Shown here: piece after piece, positions 31,641 through 43,432 of the stretch | Layout: each line of letters opens with the position of its first letter | Numbering within the stretch: position 1 is the stretch's first letter | Source of the DNA: Diadema setosum | Taxonomy: Eukaryota; Echinodermata; Echinoidea; Diadematoida; Diadematidae | Length of the DNA stretch: 64,000 nucleotides | NCBI RefSeq assembly: GCF_964275005.1 | Contig: NC_092696.1 | Span: forward strand, 25,116,972-25,180,971 | Direction: 5' to 3' | The notes under the pieces: model-generated | Told to the model about the DNA's origin: nothing | Databases searched by the model: none | The model's input: the letters and a program-made list of their open reading frames with translations, nothing else | Made by a program: the position numbers and the translations under genes

Positions 31641-34600
31641 TGTATGATTGTAGCACCTTACAGTAATTATACATTATCATAAAACTCAGGTGATTATTAT
31701 TTGCATTAGCATCTATAAAACCAAGGTTATTATCTACAAACGCAAAGCTTTTCTGAATTTTGCCCTATAAGCACATAGCAAGAAATAATTCATAAAGTTT
31801 ATGTTCCTAGATATAGTTAATAGGCATATAATGATATATGTGGTATCTGCGTTGTGAATGAATTGACATGTTTTGCGGTTTATCGTGTACTCCGCTTAGT
31901 CGGGAGAGAAATGCTCTGTCAGACACCACCCGATAAAGCGGAGACTACTGTATATCTACATAATCATCTAGTAGAAAATGTGATTTGAATAGCTTCTAAC
32001 TATGGTGAAAGTATTTATTAATTTGACAACAAAAGAAATTGGTATGTTTTTAAGTATGTGTGATTCCATGATATACTAGTACGCGTCGAAAAGGCTCTGT
32101 CTTTGTAACTTATTTTGGGTCCTATCAAGATCGCTGACAGTCCTATCTCTATACCAACAATACAGTCATTGTAGTGCGGAATTTGTCGCTCATGATGACG
32201 AAAGATGTATTCATGCAGATTAGACGTCCGCAACAAACAAGTTTTCCGCAAAAGTAGTCATGGATGTTGCTTATGAAAATAGTTTCTTTCTGTTTATTCA
32301 CTTATAAATCTGTGAGCCAATTACTTAGTAGCTATTGAATTAAGATGTTAATCTATCATTTCAAAAGTGAAATCACACGCCCGACCGGTTACGGACTAAC
32401 CAATATGATTATTATACCAACGCCCTTGATGGGAGACTATGACCCTGTATTCACATCGAATGGTTTAACGTCCATTACACTTTCCTGTAATCATAAATGC
32501 TTATCTGAACAGAATCTCTCATCGCCACAGTGAGGATTGCGCTGTGATTGAACACGGCGTTATTCTCTTCTTATGTCCGCCATATTTGTTTATGCATTTT
32601 CCTAACACCGTCTCAACCAAAACTATCCCTTTGTAGTTATCAGGGGGCATAACGACGTCCAGATTACTTACAGTCAAACATTTTAATGCTTTAGGGGCCA
32701 ACCTACGATATTTTGAGTAGTATGGTTATAATCTTCACCTGATGATAATAATAATATAGTGATGATGACAATGATAATCACTGCTGCTCTCACATGGACG
32801 ATGATTTTTTTCAAATAACAGTCTTGATTATATGTCTTCAGTAGTTATGGGTGAATCATTGCATTTCAAGCTAAAAAAAAAAAAATGTCAGGTAATGTTA
32901 CCATATCAACCGTAGCTACTACCACTCAGATGGCAATTATACCGTTATACGAGTGCCTATAATGAACGGCATTTTAAATGGCTATGTAACGTTTCATAAT
33001 ATCATTACTTGACTCAGTTTGATGTGATTTATAGATGTCTATAATTATTATCAACATACATATAATCATGATACAAAATTTCATGTGATCTCAGGGAATA
33101 CATTAAATGTGATACAAAAGCGACGTGCAACAAACGAAGCCATCACGTTTCATTAAATGCAATATGGATGCAAGAAAGGGTTGGTGTGCTTACTTCCCTG
33201 AGACAAACTCTAGTCAGACGGTGGATTTCCCCTGACAAAATTCCAATTTGCACAGTGATCACCCGCTTGAGTTTCTCTGCGTTCGTGGAACACAGCTTTC
33301 TTCATTCATTCATTCTCATTCTTCTTTCGATGAATGGGATATCCACAGGGGAATAGCGACCTACTGTCATCTTGGGTCGCAAAAACTCGCCACTTGAGCA
33401 TTTATCTATCCTATACCAGTAAATGAAAAGAACTCTTTGGTATTGTATACAGCCTTCTGACTCAGACAGTCAATTTGTTTCATGGTTCTCTAACATCGTA
33501 ACATTTACTCAGTGTTCGTTCTTGAGGAAGTATAAGAGCAGTTTGGCCTCAAATCGCATCATTAATCACGCCCTTCTACTGTCCGATCTCCCCTCCCACC
33601 TCAAAGTGAAGAGTTTAGTGTCCTTTCTGTATGAGAAAAGAAAAGAGAAAGAGAGAAAAAAAAGATAAGCTCTGTCTGTTGAATGAACACGGAGCTTCAA
33701 GGTATTTGAATGGTGACAGTAATATGCATGCATGAGTGCCGAGTGTTAAGCAGCTTTTCCGCGGGAAGGGCTTGTAACAGACAAGATATCGTTGCATATT
33801 TCAATTTGCAAAAGCTTGGGCCCTCGATTGTACGCAGTGATACGTACAAAAGGCCGACGAACGGCGGATTTCTGGTAGTCTCATTTTTCCAGACCTCAAT
33901 GTTCATTCATCGAGTGTGGGTCATATTTTGCTGCTGATGGCTGCTCACTGTTATAGAGTTAATCATTGATGGATGTGTCGGTGGGGCCTCGAAGCGAGTG
34001 GGCTGAATTTGTCAACCGATGTGAATACTTGATGAGCAACTCGGGTAGTGAAATGTAAACATTCAGCATTTTTAATGAATAAAGATATATGCAGTGGCGC
34101 ACAGTAGTCGTTATGCTGAGCTCTCTCGATCATGTCATTTATGTGCCAATTTCTAACGAAACTCACTCGCCGTAGTCCCAACTGTTGATGTTTCACTTTC
34201 ATCTATTAACCGTTACTGATTGGTCTCTTAGATTTGATAAAGCCTTACTTGCTCTCTTTGTTTGCCCATACAGGTTATTGCTTCTACTTTCAATTGCGTG
34301 GCTATCAATATACCAAAGCCGGATAGGACAGCGATACTTATAAATAGATCTACTCCTCTCTGTGTACTAGTATATTGGCTGGTATTCTATATCCATCTAT
34401 CCTATACTGTATGTGCATATTATTATTGTCTGGATATTATATGCCCATCTGAATTCCAATTCACGGCAGTCTATATCCAGACTATAGATTTTATTCACCC
34501 CTCTGCATATCCATCAATTATTCTTCTCGTTCTCTTCTCTTTCTTATCTTCTCCCCTCTCTGCATGATTTATATTATATATGATTATTTAAGTATTATAA

Positions 34601-34943
34601 CAAAAATGTATGCATACCTTCATGTATATTTCCATTCATTTAATTCTTCATTTATTCATTCATTCATTCATTTTCAAACAGAATCAGAAACACCCACACA
34701 CGCATATTATATAGGTACTATATTTATCCATTTTTTAAACTAAAGTTGAATGAATAAATTACATTTGCACTTTGCAATATACAATAAACGAAAAATATTT
34801 AAAGTATATGGAAATGCTGGAAATGGGAAATTTCTCTGTAATGGCGTCCACTATCTCCACATATTCAGTTATTTCCTTGATTACCAATCCGTCTGTATAG
34901 ATCTCTTTGATCGGTTGATCTGTCTATCCATGGAAAAACAAAA
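31641..34943. other. 3.3 kb without a recognisable gene
   Basis: AT-rich, with short frames on both strands that lack domains. A-run at 32873-32885, purine tract at 33638-33664, and CATT/ATTC words near 33300 and 34655-34672. Nothing else to support. Confidence 0.45.
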
Positions 34944-34958
34944 CTAGCTCCATGGTTA
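34944..34958. repeat. Half-palindrome CTAGCTCCATGGTTA
   Basis: Identical over 15 bases to the right half of the palindrome at 60566-60584 and its flank, so probably a one-armed remnant of the same small repeat. Confidence 0.4.
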
Positions 34959-36324
34959 ACAATGTATCCATTTATAGCTACATAATATCAACCTTGTAGG
35001 CCCTTATACATAACATCGACCTTGTAGTACATGATATCAATAATGTAATGTAATGCGTAGGCCTTATTTGCTGTATTCTGTGATACTACTGAACCCCCCC
35101 CCCCCAAACATGATTCATATATGAAATAATGTTGAAGAAAATAAATCAAACAAACAAACCTCATCAACCTCTCTACATCTTATATCGTACCTAAACCGAA
35201 ATGTTGTGTACAAAAGTATAGTTCATAATAGGTTTATGATACAGTACGTATCAGTTTAAACAACATAGGTTTTGCTAAGTTTTCCTTAAAAAAAACCCAC
35301 TCAGCTTTCGAATTTTCAATTTGGTATATATTGTAATGAATTCGTGATTAGCTATTCCTTATTATACGCACAGTGTTTATTCGTAATCAACTAAATTCAC
35401 GAAGTTAATCATCATTAAAGACATTTATGTGTGTAATGATTTATGTTGTTCATCATGTTTTTGATTATACACGCACTTAATTTTGTATGATTTCATTTAC
35501 TGTTTCTGTCTGTTTGAACTCCATGCAACATTCAGTAAGTTATTCATAGGAGGTTGCACGTGGAGAAGTTTTATATAATGTTACATGTCGAGGTATAAGT
35601 AACAAAATGACAAAATCAATCAGGAGGGTTCCCAGTTCATGAACGTGACTTGAATTAAGTTTTATTCATTGTACATACATTTCCAGCTGAGTGGTGTTTC
35701 ATTATGTCCACAGTTCTTCTTGAAGTATAGGGTAATTCTTCATTAAAGTTTAATCAATAATAACACTCTCGATGAGAGTGGAGATTACCCAATTTACTAC
35801 AGAACGCAATGAAGGGGGTGAAAAATTACTATTCCAAGCATTAGAAATGTTCATTCAAATCCTGACTAGTTATGGGGGTATAGTAAATCTCATTAACTGT
35901 TTATTTGTTTGCTGAAGGTATTTCATTCAGTGTACATATAGTTTTCTTTTTTCTAAGCTGGTCATCATTCACACTCATTGTACGTTTATCCTGATAAATC
36001 ATTCTTTTTGACACAATAACATGACACAATTTACTGTCCATTCATGAAGCGACTCCAGCACTATACATCGATTCCTGCACTGTGACAAACATTCACCTCG
36101 TGCCTAACTCGATCAATCATGTCATGTTTTGAAAATACATTGTTTCCCACTTTTATGAAATAAATAACCCGTAAATCTGCTAAAACAAAGGTATTGCAGT
36201 GACACTGTACAAGTTACCGAACTCAGTGTAGACAACAGTCACTGTTACGCTGACAACTCAAGGGTAATGCCCTTTGTAAAATGATAGGGGCCCTACATAT
36301 TATGATTACGAAAGCAAGACGAAT
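34959..36324. other. No gene seen
   Basis: Contains a 12-base poly-C run (35094-35105). Otherwise AT-rich sequence without supported frames. Confidence 0.45.
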
Positions 36325-36349
36325 CAAGGAGGTACGCCGTACCTCCTTG
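36325..36349. repeat. Perfect palindrome CAAGGAGGTACG-C-CGTACCTCCTTG
   Basis: Twelve-base arms around a single C. Core GGAGGTA/TACCTCC is shared with neighbours at 36392-36429 and 8368-8389. Confidence 0.75.
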
Positions 36350-36391
36350 GACGAATGTATAACAATTTGAAAACAGACACACAGGAGTCAC

Positions 36392-36429
36392 ACCAAGGAG
36401 GTGCGAGATTGTGAGAATACCTCCTTGGT
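36392..36429. repeat. Inverted repeat ACCAAGGAGGT ... ACCTCCTTGGT
   Basis: Eleven-base perfect arms separated by 16 bases, 43 bp after the previous palindrome. Two members of one family side by side. Confidence 0.7.
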
Positions 36430-36704
36430 CACACGCAGATCGAACTATAATAATCACAATATCACAGGAAAAACTGGAACTGGTTGAACAACGTTTTATT
36501 ATCGGATTGCCATTTGATGTGTTTTTACTTCTTGTGTGTATTGTTTATCTAGTTTAGTTTATTCATTACTTTTTTTGGGGGGGGTGATAAAGGTGATTTT
36601 TTTTTTTTTTTTTTTTTAAATGGCGGTCTTTCATCGCAGATGGTTTTGATGGTACTACCCTACATGGCACAGAGGGGAGTTTTTATTCGTGGAAACTAAG
36701 GCTT
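36430..36704. repeat. Poly-G and poly-T runs
   Basis: A short G run (36577-36584) is followed by about 20 T (36597-36617). No gene. Confidence 0.7.
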
Positions 36705-36900
36705 CGTTTCGTTTATTTCATTTCCAAGAAAATATAATCACAATGAAACATAATACCTAATATATAATACTTAAAATGATTATAATGACACAAAAACACA
36801 CCAACAATGTAATGAAGGAAAATATTGTGCACTGAAATGTAATATATGTTGTGACTTGTATGTCAAATATCGAATCAAAGTTGTTGGAAATGGAAAAGAT
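36705..36900 (-). repeat. Dispersed ATTTC-tail repeat
   Basis: TTCGTTTATTTCATTTCCAA, CAATGTAATGAAGGAAAATA, TTGTGCACTGAAATGTAATA, ATCGAATCAAAGTTGTTGGA and CGCATTTTGCAAA follow the order of the copies at 12604 and 40441. Confidence 0.65.
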
Positions 36901-37015
36901 TTTAATGAGTAGCTGCGCGCATTTTGCAAAATATATGATTTGCTACAGCAGCATCATGTATAATATTCGCTCGTATACCAAAACATAACATATCTTTACA
37001 GGAAGCACTACTATC

Positions 37016-37046
37016 ATATATGTATATGTACATGTATATGTATAAA

Positions 37047-37079
<33 letters not shown>

Positions 37080-37124
37080 GTAATAGAATTATGTATAGTT
37101 TGTTTTTTTTTCGGGGGGGGGGGG
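37016..37124. repeat. (TA)n tract and poly-T/poly-G
   Basis: TGTATATGTA then (TA)n to 37080, then T8 and G12 (37113-37124). Confidence 0.9.
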
Positions 37125-37571
37125 TTAGGGGTGTGGATGGTCATGGGTGGTAATGAGTATCAACCTTCAACATGCTCCGGCCCCTCCACATCCTGATGGT
37201 AAATTGAGACAACTTTCCATTGCAATTGAATATTTTTATCAGAAAGGCAAACTAACATGACATAATTAATACAGTAGCTTCACAAGGTTGCATTAGGACG
37301 TCAAACCAGAAGGGCGTTTACACGAATGGTTTTGCTTCCAGAGGACTTTTGTTTTCTCACAAATCTTTGAACAACAAATGTGTCGGCATATAAACAATTT
37401 CCTGAACAATTTTCTTCCACGCAGGACATGATATAAGACAATTACAAATGATCTGGAGTAAACAGTGGTTGACTGCAAGATGAAAGTGAGTGGTAATTAA
37501 CAAAATAAAATGCTGTGAAAATTAAAAAAATGTATACATAGTTTCAAACCAAACTTGTTTCATTTTCTACG
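37125..37571. other. No feature seen
   Basis: Ordinary AT-rich sequence. The antisense 61-codon frame at 37293-37478 has no domain. Confidence 0.4.
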
Positions 37572-37625
37572 AGTGCTTGTATATTGAAATGAAATAAAAC
37601 GAAATGAAATGAATGAATTGTCTAT
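37572..37625 (+). repeat. (GAAAT)n tail, opposite-orientation family copy
   Basis: GAAATGAAATAAAACGAAAT and GAAATGAATGAATTG: the tail of the dispersed family in plus orientation. The body upstream is not clearly alignable by eye. Confidence 0.4.
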
Positions 37626-37955
37626 ACAGTTCAAACAACTGACAATAGAGAATCGAAAAAGAAATGAACATATCAAAATGAACAAAGTAATGACGAATAA
37701 GGCATGTATGATACTGAAAATAAAATTGTTTCCTCCAATGACGATTCGCCGAGCATCGTAACGAGGAAGCTCAGGTTACAAGTTTAGTTACTTCGGATGC
37801 ATTAAAAACATTATGTAGGGCCTACTATAACTTCTTCATTTTTCAAGAAGAATCTTCATTCCTCTTCCTCCCAACTCACTTTAGACAAGTTGGTACTACT
37901 GTTACACACTTTCTTTTAGTTGGGGAGGGGGGTGGGTCCGGGAATGTTTCGCTAT

Positions 37956-38275
37956 GAAGCACCAGTATTACCATGAATCACCATTAGATTAAAAGAAAAG
38001 CACCAGTAGACACCACGAAGCACCAGGAGATTCCATAAAGCACCATTAAACGCCATGAAGCACCAGAAGATTCCGTAAAGCACTATTAAATACAATGAAG
38101 CACCATTAGATATAAAAAAAACTTCACTAGATACGCCGTGAATCAACACTAGATATACCATGAAGCACCACGAGAAACCACGAAGCGCCATAAGATATAC
38201 ACTGTGCCATAAAATACCACTAGATACCATGAAAAGCCACTAGTTGCGCCATAAAGCGCCACCAGATACCACCAC
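37956..38275. repeat. Degenerate 20-bp minisatellite, about 16 units
   Basis: Unit close to CCATGAAGCACCATTAGATA. Four adjacent units at about 38033-38112 are exactly 20 bp each with 3-6 differences, and others carry 1-3 base indels. The minus strand gives a 92-codon Trp/Phe/Leu-rich frame (37952-38230), which is a product of the repeat. Confidence 0.85.
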
Positions 38276-38994
38276 ATGTATCCGAATGATGGCTAATAGC
38301 ACTTGTAGTTGTATATCTACATCGAGCCTTATATTGGTAGTCACAACCAGCGTGTTAACCCATCGCGGACGGGGAATCTGTGAGCCACGAATACGTACTA
38401 CGTTTAAAGTAATGACATTGTATTTCTCGCAGGCGACTGGTGAAGAGTCTTCCTCTTCCCCCTTTTTTGACTTGATATGAGAGGCGTTCAAAAGCCCTTC
38501 AAAAACTTTTGATTGCATGTGAATAAAATTATGCCGAATGTATTCTCCTTCCACCCATCGGACAGCTCGATTTGTAATGTCTTGACACTTCTTCCTTGTT
38601 TCAACAACAGAAACACAATGATTTTTCCCTGAAAAACACTATGCAAAATATTCTAGTAGCGACTGCCTGATAACAGCCATTTTTTCCCTAGCTGTTGTGA
38701 CTGCATGTTATGTAAATTGGGTTCCTGAGAGTATGGATTGACCACCATTTTCATCTTCCCTATAAGTGTATTGCTTTTGCTTCACTAACAAGCAGCACAA
38801 ATCAGAAAATAGCAAAACCACGCCAACAACCATCAAGCAGACATGAAACAAGGCGTAAATATGAAGAGACTGTACGTTTCGGCGTCTGTTGTGCTTTCTG
38901 TACAAAATCGATGTATCGGAGTACATGTATAGCCATGAAAGTCAAAGCATTTTAAATCCAGGAAGAGTTCTCTACCCCGATGGAATTTCATCTG
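38276..38994. other. No gene supported
   Basis: Overlapping frames on both strands at 38240-38554 share bases with each other and the minisatellite edge. No domain. Confidence 0.4.
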
Positions 38995-39260
38995 AGCAAA
39001 TCTTCCACGGTACGTCGCGCAGCGGGCCTGTCGATAGATGTCGATAATTTGATTAGACCCGTAAGTGCACTCCCGCTACCGAACGACTATACAGTGAGCT
39101 GGCGAGCGTCACCGGCACGCGACGCTCGTTCAAGCGCTGCACAAAACCACCAAAAGCATGAAGCGCAGACGACGAGATCGAATGGCGCCGTTTTAGAACA
39201 TTCGTCTTCTCTTCCTCCAGCCTGCGCCCTTTTGCAGCTGCACAGCGCGCCCTAGTTCGG
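38995..39260. other. CpG-richer patch of unknown role
   Basis: About 20 CpG in 200 bases (for example TACGTCGCGCAGCGG, GCGAGCGTCACCGGCACGCG) in an otherwise CpG-poor setting. A 91-codon plus-strand frame (38980-39255) spans it but has no recognisable domain or codon bias that I can judge. It may be an unrecognised exon, a promoter or an enhancer. Confidence 0.3.
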
Positions 39261-39477
39261 CTCTCACATGAAGACTAATAAAAGCCAGGTTTGGTAAGTT
39301 TTCTGACGAGATGGTGACAAAACAGAGGAAAAGAAAATAGAAGAGAACAAAGAAGAGAAGAAATTTGTGGAAGATAAGAAGGATGACAATGATCATACCA
39401 AATAATTAGAATTTCAATAGCACCAATCACACTTATTGTTTAACAAAAACACAGAATACCATAGCACTATACTACTA

Positions 39478-39550
39478 TTACCAAAATATTAATACTACCA
39501 CAATCTACTACTTCTGCTGCTACTACTGCAACTACCACCACCACTACTAT

Positions 39551-39619
<69 letters not shown>

Positions 39620-39725
39620 GAGGCCTACTACTACAACTATACTACACTGTACTAGTACTAGGCCGTACTACTACAACTACTACAATCCGTACTGCTACTG
39701 CTACTACTACTGCTACTTCTAACTA
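39478..39725. repeat. (ACT)n trinucleotide array
   Basis: Pure ACT from about 39547 to 39619, with interrupted ACT/GCT/ACA units on both sides. Confidence 0.95.
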
Positions 39726-40020
39726 CTACTATTCTTTACTACTGACTTCATTGTTACTTATGATATTGCCTTATAATACCAAGCATGGAATCAGCCGTGG
39801 GGTATCAGTGCTCGTTCAGAGAGCCTTTTTACTCCCCTACACATCCAGACAGTGTGTAGGTGAAAGAAAACGATGTTGCTATTCAGACATCTCGTGCCGC
39901 AGGGCTGTCTATTATGGGCAGGAATCGAATGCATAAACTCTGATTTTAGAATGAGTTTCTGAGTTGAAGAGTCCATATTCATATAGCACTCTCTTCCATA
40001 CACTTACAGTAATACCTGGA
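39726..40020. other. No feature seen
   Basis: No supported frame or repeat. Confidence 0.4.
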
Positions 40021-40057
40021 GAGGGAGAGAGAGAGAGAGAGAAGGGGGGGGGGGGAG
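40021..40057. repeat. (GA)n followed by 12 G
   Basis: GAGAGAGAGAGAGAGA then the G run 40044-40055. Confidence 0.95.
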
Positions 40058-40440
40058 GACTAAAGTGTTTTGACCTCATTTGAACCTACAGACGAGAAGC
40101 TCCAGTAAAGCCCCCTGTTTCCTGTCGCTGAGCTGCGGCACGAGCTGCATCTTCCTTGAGTCGCCTTCGACTCAAATCTCTGGCCCCCGTCCATGCACCT
40201 GCGGCTGATTAAGGTGCTTCCCTGCTGAAACTTCCAGGTGCAGTAAGATTCAGTATCATTTATAATTGAGGATATTTAAGTGTTGATGGTATTGATTGAT
40301 TGTTGCTCCCATGCCTGATGACGTCAGTAGGGAATTGAGAAATATTTCGTTCAGTCTATAGCAAGAATGTTGCATTAGAATAGCAATCATTTCTTTTTAA
40401 CGCGTTGATTCATTTTGTAGTGTCAGTATTGATCTATTAC
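40058..40440. other. No gene; GC-balanced patch near 40100-40250
   Basis: The patch contains GCACCTGCGGCTGATTAAGG with an E-box CACCTG, and TTGAGTCGCCTTCGACTCAA, a 20-base inverted repeat at about 40157-40176. No open frame. Confidence 0.35.
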
Positions 40441-40700
40441 ACATTGTTTCATTTTTTTTTCATTTCATTTCTAACAAAAGTGAAATTGCAAATAAACATT
40501 TGAATACACATAATTATAGAAATCAATACAACATTGTAATAAAGGAAAATACTGTGAACTAAAATACAATAGATGTGACTTTAAGGACAAATACCGAATC
40601 AAAATTGATTGGAAATAGAAGGGACTGCGAAAAAGCAGAGCTTGTAATTTGCGGTTTCCTCACAAACAATAATATCCAGTTGCTGAACTAGCAAAACCAG
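40441..40700 (-). repeat. Dispersed ATTTC-tail repeat
   Basis: TTTCATTTCATTTCTAACAA, AACATTGTAATAAAGGAAAA, TACTGTGAACTAAAATACAA, TACCGAATCAAAATTGATTG, AGCAGAGCTTGTAATTTGCG. This is the best of the long copies and aligns with 12604-12880 and 36705-36900. Confidence 0.7.
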
Positions 40701-41674
40701 GCAAATTGCCTTAAAAAGAAAAGATAGACAAAAAGAAACACACACACAAACAAGCACAAGGCAGTTCCTACGTGGAAAAAATAACATGGAAGGAACAACA
40801 GAAAGAGACTGTAGAGGACAGGGAAAAGGAGCGAATGAATTGATTGATTCATAGGATAATTATGTATTGCATTTGTGATTAATTGTAACTGGAAATAATG
40901 CATGTAAGAACATTGGTCTCCAATACAAAGTCTGAGTGTAATATGGTATACCCAATTACGAGCAGACATTGCATTGTTATTATCATTAATTTTTTGAAGA
41001 CAAAATGGGGAAAGACTTATGATTAATATCTGCAGAACGACAGTCGAGAATGATTACCGGCCATACTTGTTACACGCACGATCTCTGTATAGGTAGAGAA
41101 CTAAAACAACGAAAAATCGAGAAATTATACGTCAGACAGCCGTAACGAGCTACCATGTATATTTACTGCGTCTGGAAAGAGCTTGTCTCAGTAAAAATCG
41201 TTTGATATATCGAGTGTATTTGGCCATCAACGTGGGCATCATTAATACTGTAGAGCTTTAATCCAAGCCGAATCCCAGTTGATTGATGGGGATTGATTAT
41301 CCCAGGGTATTACTTCTCCACTAATGTCTCACCATTATTAGCTCCACGCATCCCTTCAGGAATCCATAAAAATATCGCCTTGGAGCGGTTCAGCCCGAGT
41401 CACGTGGTGTCAAAGACTCGCTGCGTAATAATGCCTCCGGGCAGACGACGTACCTACCTTACGGCGCGTCACGGCACATAAATTTCATCATTCATCTCGC
41501 AGTGTTACATTAGTGCGATCATGTCATGTTTTCCGGCATCACGCCACAATTTTTCCTCACTCATGTTTTCTTTCTCCTTTAAAGGATTTTTTTTTTTCGT
41601 CCCCAACCAATAATCTTGTATGACTTCTTGATGATCTGTACCACCTGCAGTTATAATGCTTATTTACGGGAGGA
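40701..41674. other. No gene seen
   Basis: The segment 41280-41500 is more GC-balanced and has GTCACGTGGT (E-box) and several CpG, but no recognisable domain in its 62-codon frame. Confidence 0.4.
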
Positions 41675-41687
41675 GGGGGGGGGGGGG
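41675..41687. repeat. Poly-G run (13 G)
   Basis: Preceded by GGGAGGA. Confidence 0.95.
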
Positions 41688-42561
41688 ACTTATCGAAAAA
41701 AGAGAAAGTAATGTATATATGGAATCATGTAATCATGTCACGGCCAAGAACGCAACATTCATCTCCAGTATATTCGAGCGGATCATTTTTATCAAGCAAC
41801 CGGAGGACTAGTCATAAGCAGACTATAACTCAAAAATTTAGCCAACCCAAACATGTTTACATGATGATATTTAGTGACGCTCCTGACAAGTTGTTTGAAC
41901 CAGCGTTAGTTAGATGCATCCTATTAGACGCCATGATATTTTCAAAGTTTATGGACCGACCCTTAGAAGACATGATGACGAAAATTAAATACTGCTTCTC
42001 AATTTCTGAATTACCACTCCCCGCATTAAAAGGTGGCAGAGGTAATAAACCCAATTTCATACAAACTTAGATTGAGACTGGATAATAAATACCGGCAAGC
42101 ACGTTTTCACGAACAGTGAACGTCGAAATCACATGCAAATAAATAGGTGACGGGTTTCATCTCTTCACAAGTCTTCCATTGATCTTAACTTCATACACCA
42201 AGTTCATCACGTATATATTCATTTGTAGGCCTACATACATGCAGTATTATGTATCTGTATTGTCAAACCATGTGAAGCCATGTGAAAACTGAATTTCCTT
42301 ATTGGACAATATATCAAATCAATTAAAAAATCAAATCAAATCAATTTTGCATCATACTTTAATGCTTGTACTCGTTTACAAATTGTTTAAACAAATGAAT
42401 ACTTTGTATAATGTATCACTTCTCGTTGATTGGATATAAATAAAGTATGATTTAAATTTAATAGTCAGAAGAATGGAAGTTCTTGGCTTTGTTTATAATG
42501 GAATTATGAAGTGTAGATTGCACCATTTGCATCTAATGATTCAAAGCAGTAGTTGTTTGAT
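41688..42561. other. No gene supported
   Basis: The 119-codon frame at 41711-42070 is the longest here but has no domain I recognise and an antisense frame over half of it. TCAAATCAAATCAA-type words at 42315-42345. Confidence 0.4.
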
Positions 42562-42589
42562 TTTTTTTTTTGAGGGGGGGGGGGGGGGG
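42562..42589. repeat. Poly-T then poly-G (16 G)
   Basis: T11-GA-G16. Confidence 0.95.
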
Positions 42590-43104
42590 CTTTGCAGCTA
42601 TTATAGCTAACAATGGAAGGGAATATGATGCCATTCTGTTGCCAATAAAGCTCTTCACCATATATGTGCCTTCCTCATTACACAGGATGTTTTGCCCTCT
42701 ATGTCCCTCTTGAACCCCGGGTATGAATGCTTACCTGGAGATCCTGGGGTAATTAGTGCATGGCTCTATGAAAGAGCATACTTACTAACACGGAAGAGGC
42801 TCCCCCGGGTAAAGGAGACAACCCTGTGATTATTATTGTAACGTATTCCATGTTGAATTTGTCTTATCTAATATTCCACTACATTCATCGACGTTACCTT
42901 TTAATTTTGGATACACTTGTATATTAGCATTAGTTTCTGCCCGAATCGTTCATCGCCCCGTCGAGTATGAATGATCGCTATTGTCGAGCGAAGACCCGTG
43001 CGAATTAGAAGTGACGCGGAGCGGCTGTGACCACGTACCGGTTTGCCGGGGTAAATCCCCCTAACTTCCGCCGGAAGATCACCCCACAGGAAATTTCATC
43101 TGAC
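42590..43104. other. No gene seen
   Basis: AACCCCGGGTA (42714) and CCCCCGGGTAAAGG (42802) look like inverted words, but no element could be delimited. Confidence 0.35.
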
Positions 43105-43430
43105 GTGAACCCTGGATGGCCTTGGTGTGATGCTGAATGCAGTCGCCCTGCAGTACTGTCACTGATGTGCCAACCTGACTGTTCCTACCACCCAAAAGAA
43201 AATTGGATGTGTGCAGAATCAAATTGTCAAGCAGTAGTGGCCTCCGGAGCTCGGGGCTGATAGTTAAGTAAGGATTAACCCGTTGAAGCTGAGTCCCGCG
43301 TATACTTGGGCAGGTGTCTATGGAAATGCGTATTATAGCAAAATCAGCCCGTCCTCAATGGGTCACACCTCCCTGCACGCTCAACGCCAATTAGATCAAT
43401 GATTATCTCATAGAATCTTTACCAGAAATA
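43105..43430 (+). repeat. Duplicated segment, copy 1
   Basis: CCTGGATGGCCTTGGTGTGR, TGCTGAATGCAGTC, GCCAACCTGACTG, AAAATTGGAT, AGAATCAAATT-TCAAGCAGTA, GCTCGGGGC, CCTGCACGCTCAACGC, TCATAGAATC-TTACCAGAAA recur in the same order at 44889-45197. The 77-codon frame 43027-43260 (WPWCDAECSRPAV...) is not open in copy 2, so it is probably not a protein. A TTAA-type insert (43275-43367) is present only in this copy. Confidence 0.8.
43275..43367. mobile_element. ~90-bp TTAA-type miniature element
   Basis: Starts TTAACCCGTTGAAG and ends with the inverted CCTCAATGGGT followed by a mutated TTAA (CACA region). The interior has GAGTCCCGCGTATACTTGGG and AATGCGTATTATAGCAAAAT. It is absent from the sister segment at 44889-45197. 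Sequences of this kind are, to my recollection, very common in echinoderm genomes. Confidence 0.6.
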
Positions 43431-43432
43431 TA

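Noticed and set aside
37952..38230. 92-codon hydrophobic minus-strand frame resembling a membrane protein
   Set aside because: It is the translation of the 20-bp minisatellite.
43027..43260. 77-codon frame with WPWCDAECSRPAV, resembling a Cys-rich domain
   Set aside because: The duplicated sister segment at 44889-45197 breaks the frame with indels and stops, which argues against coding constraint.
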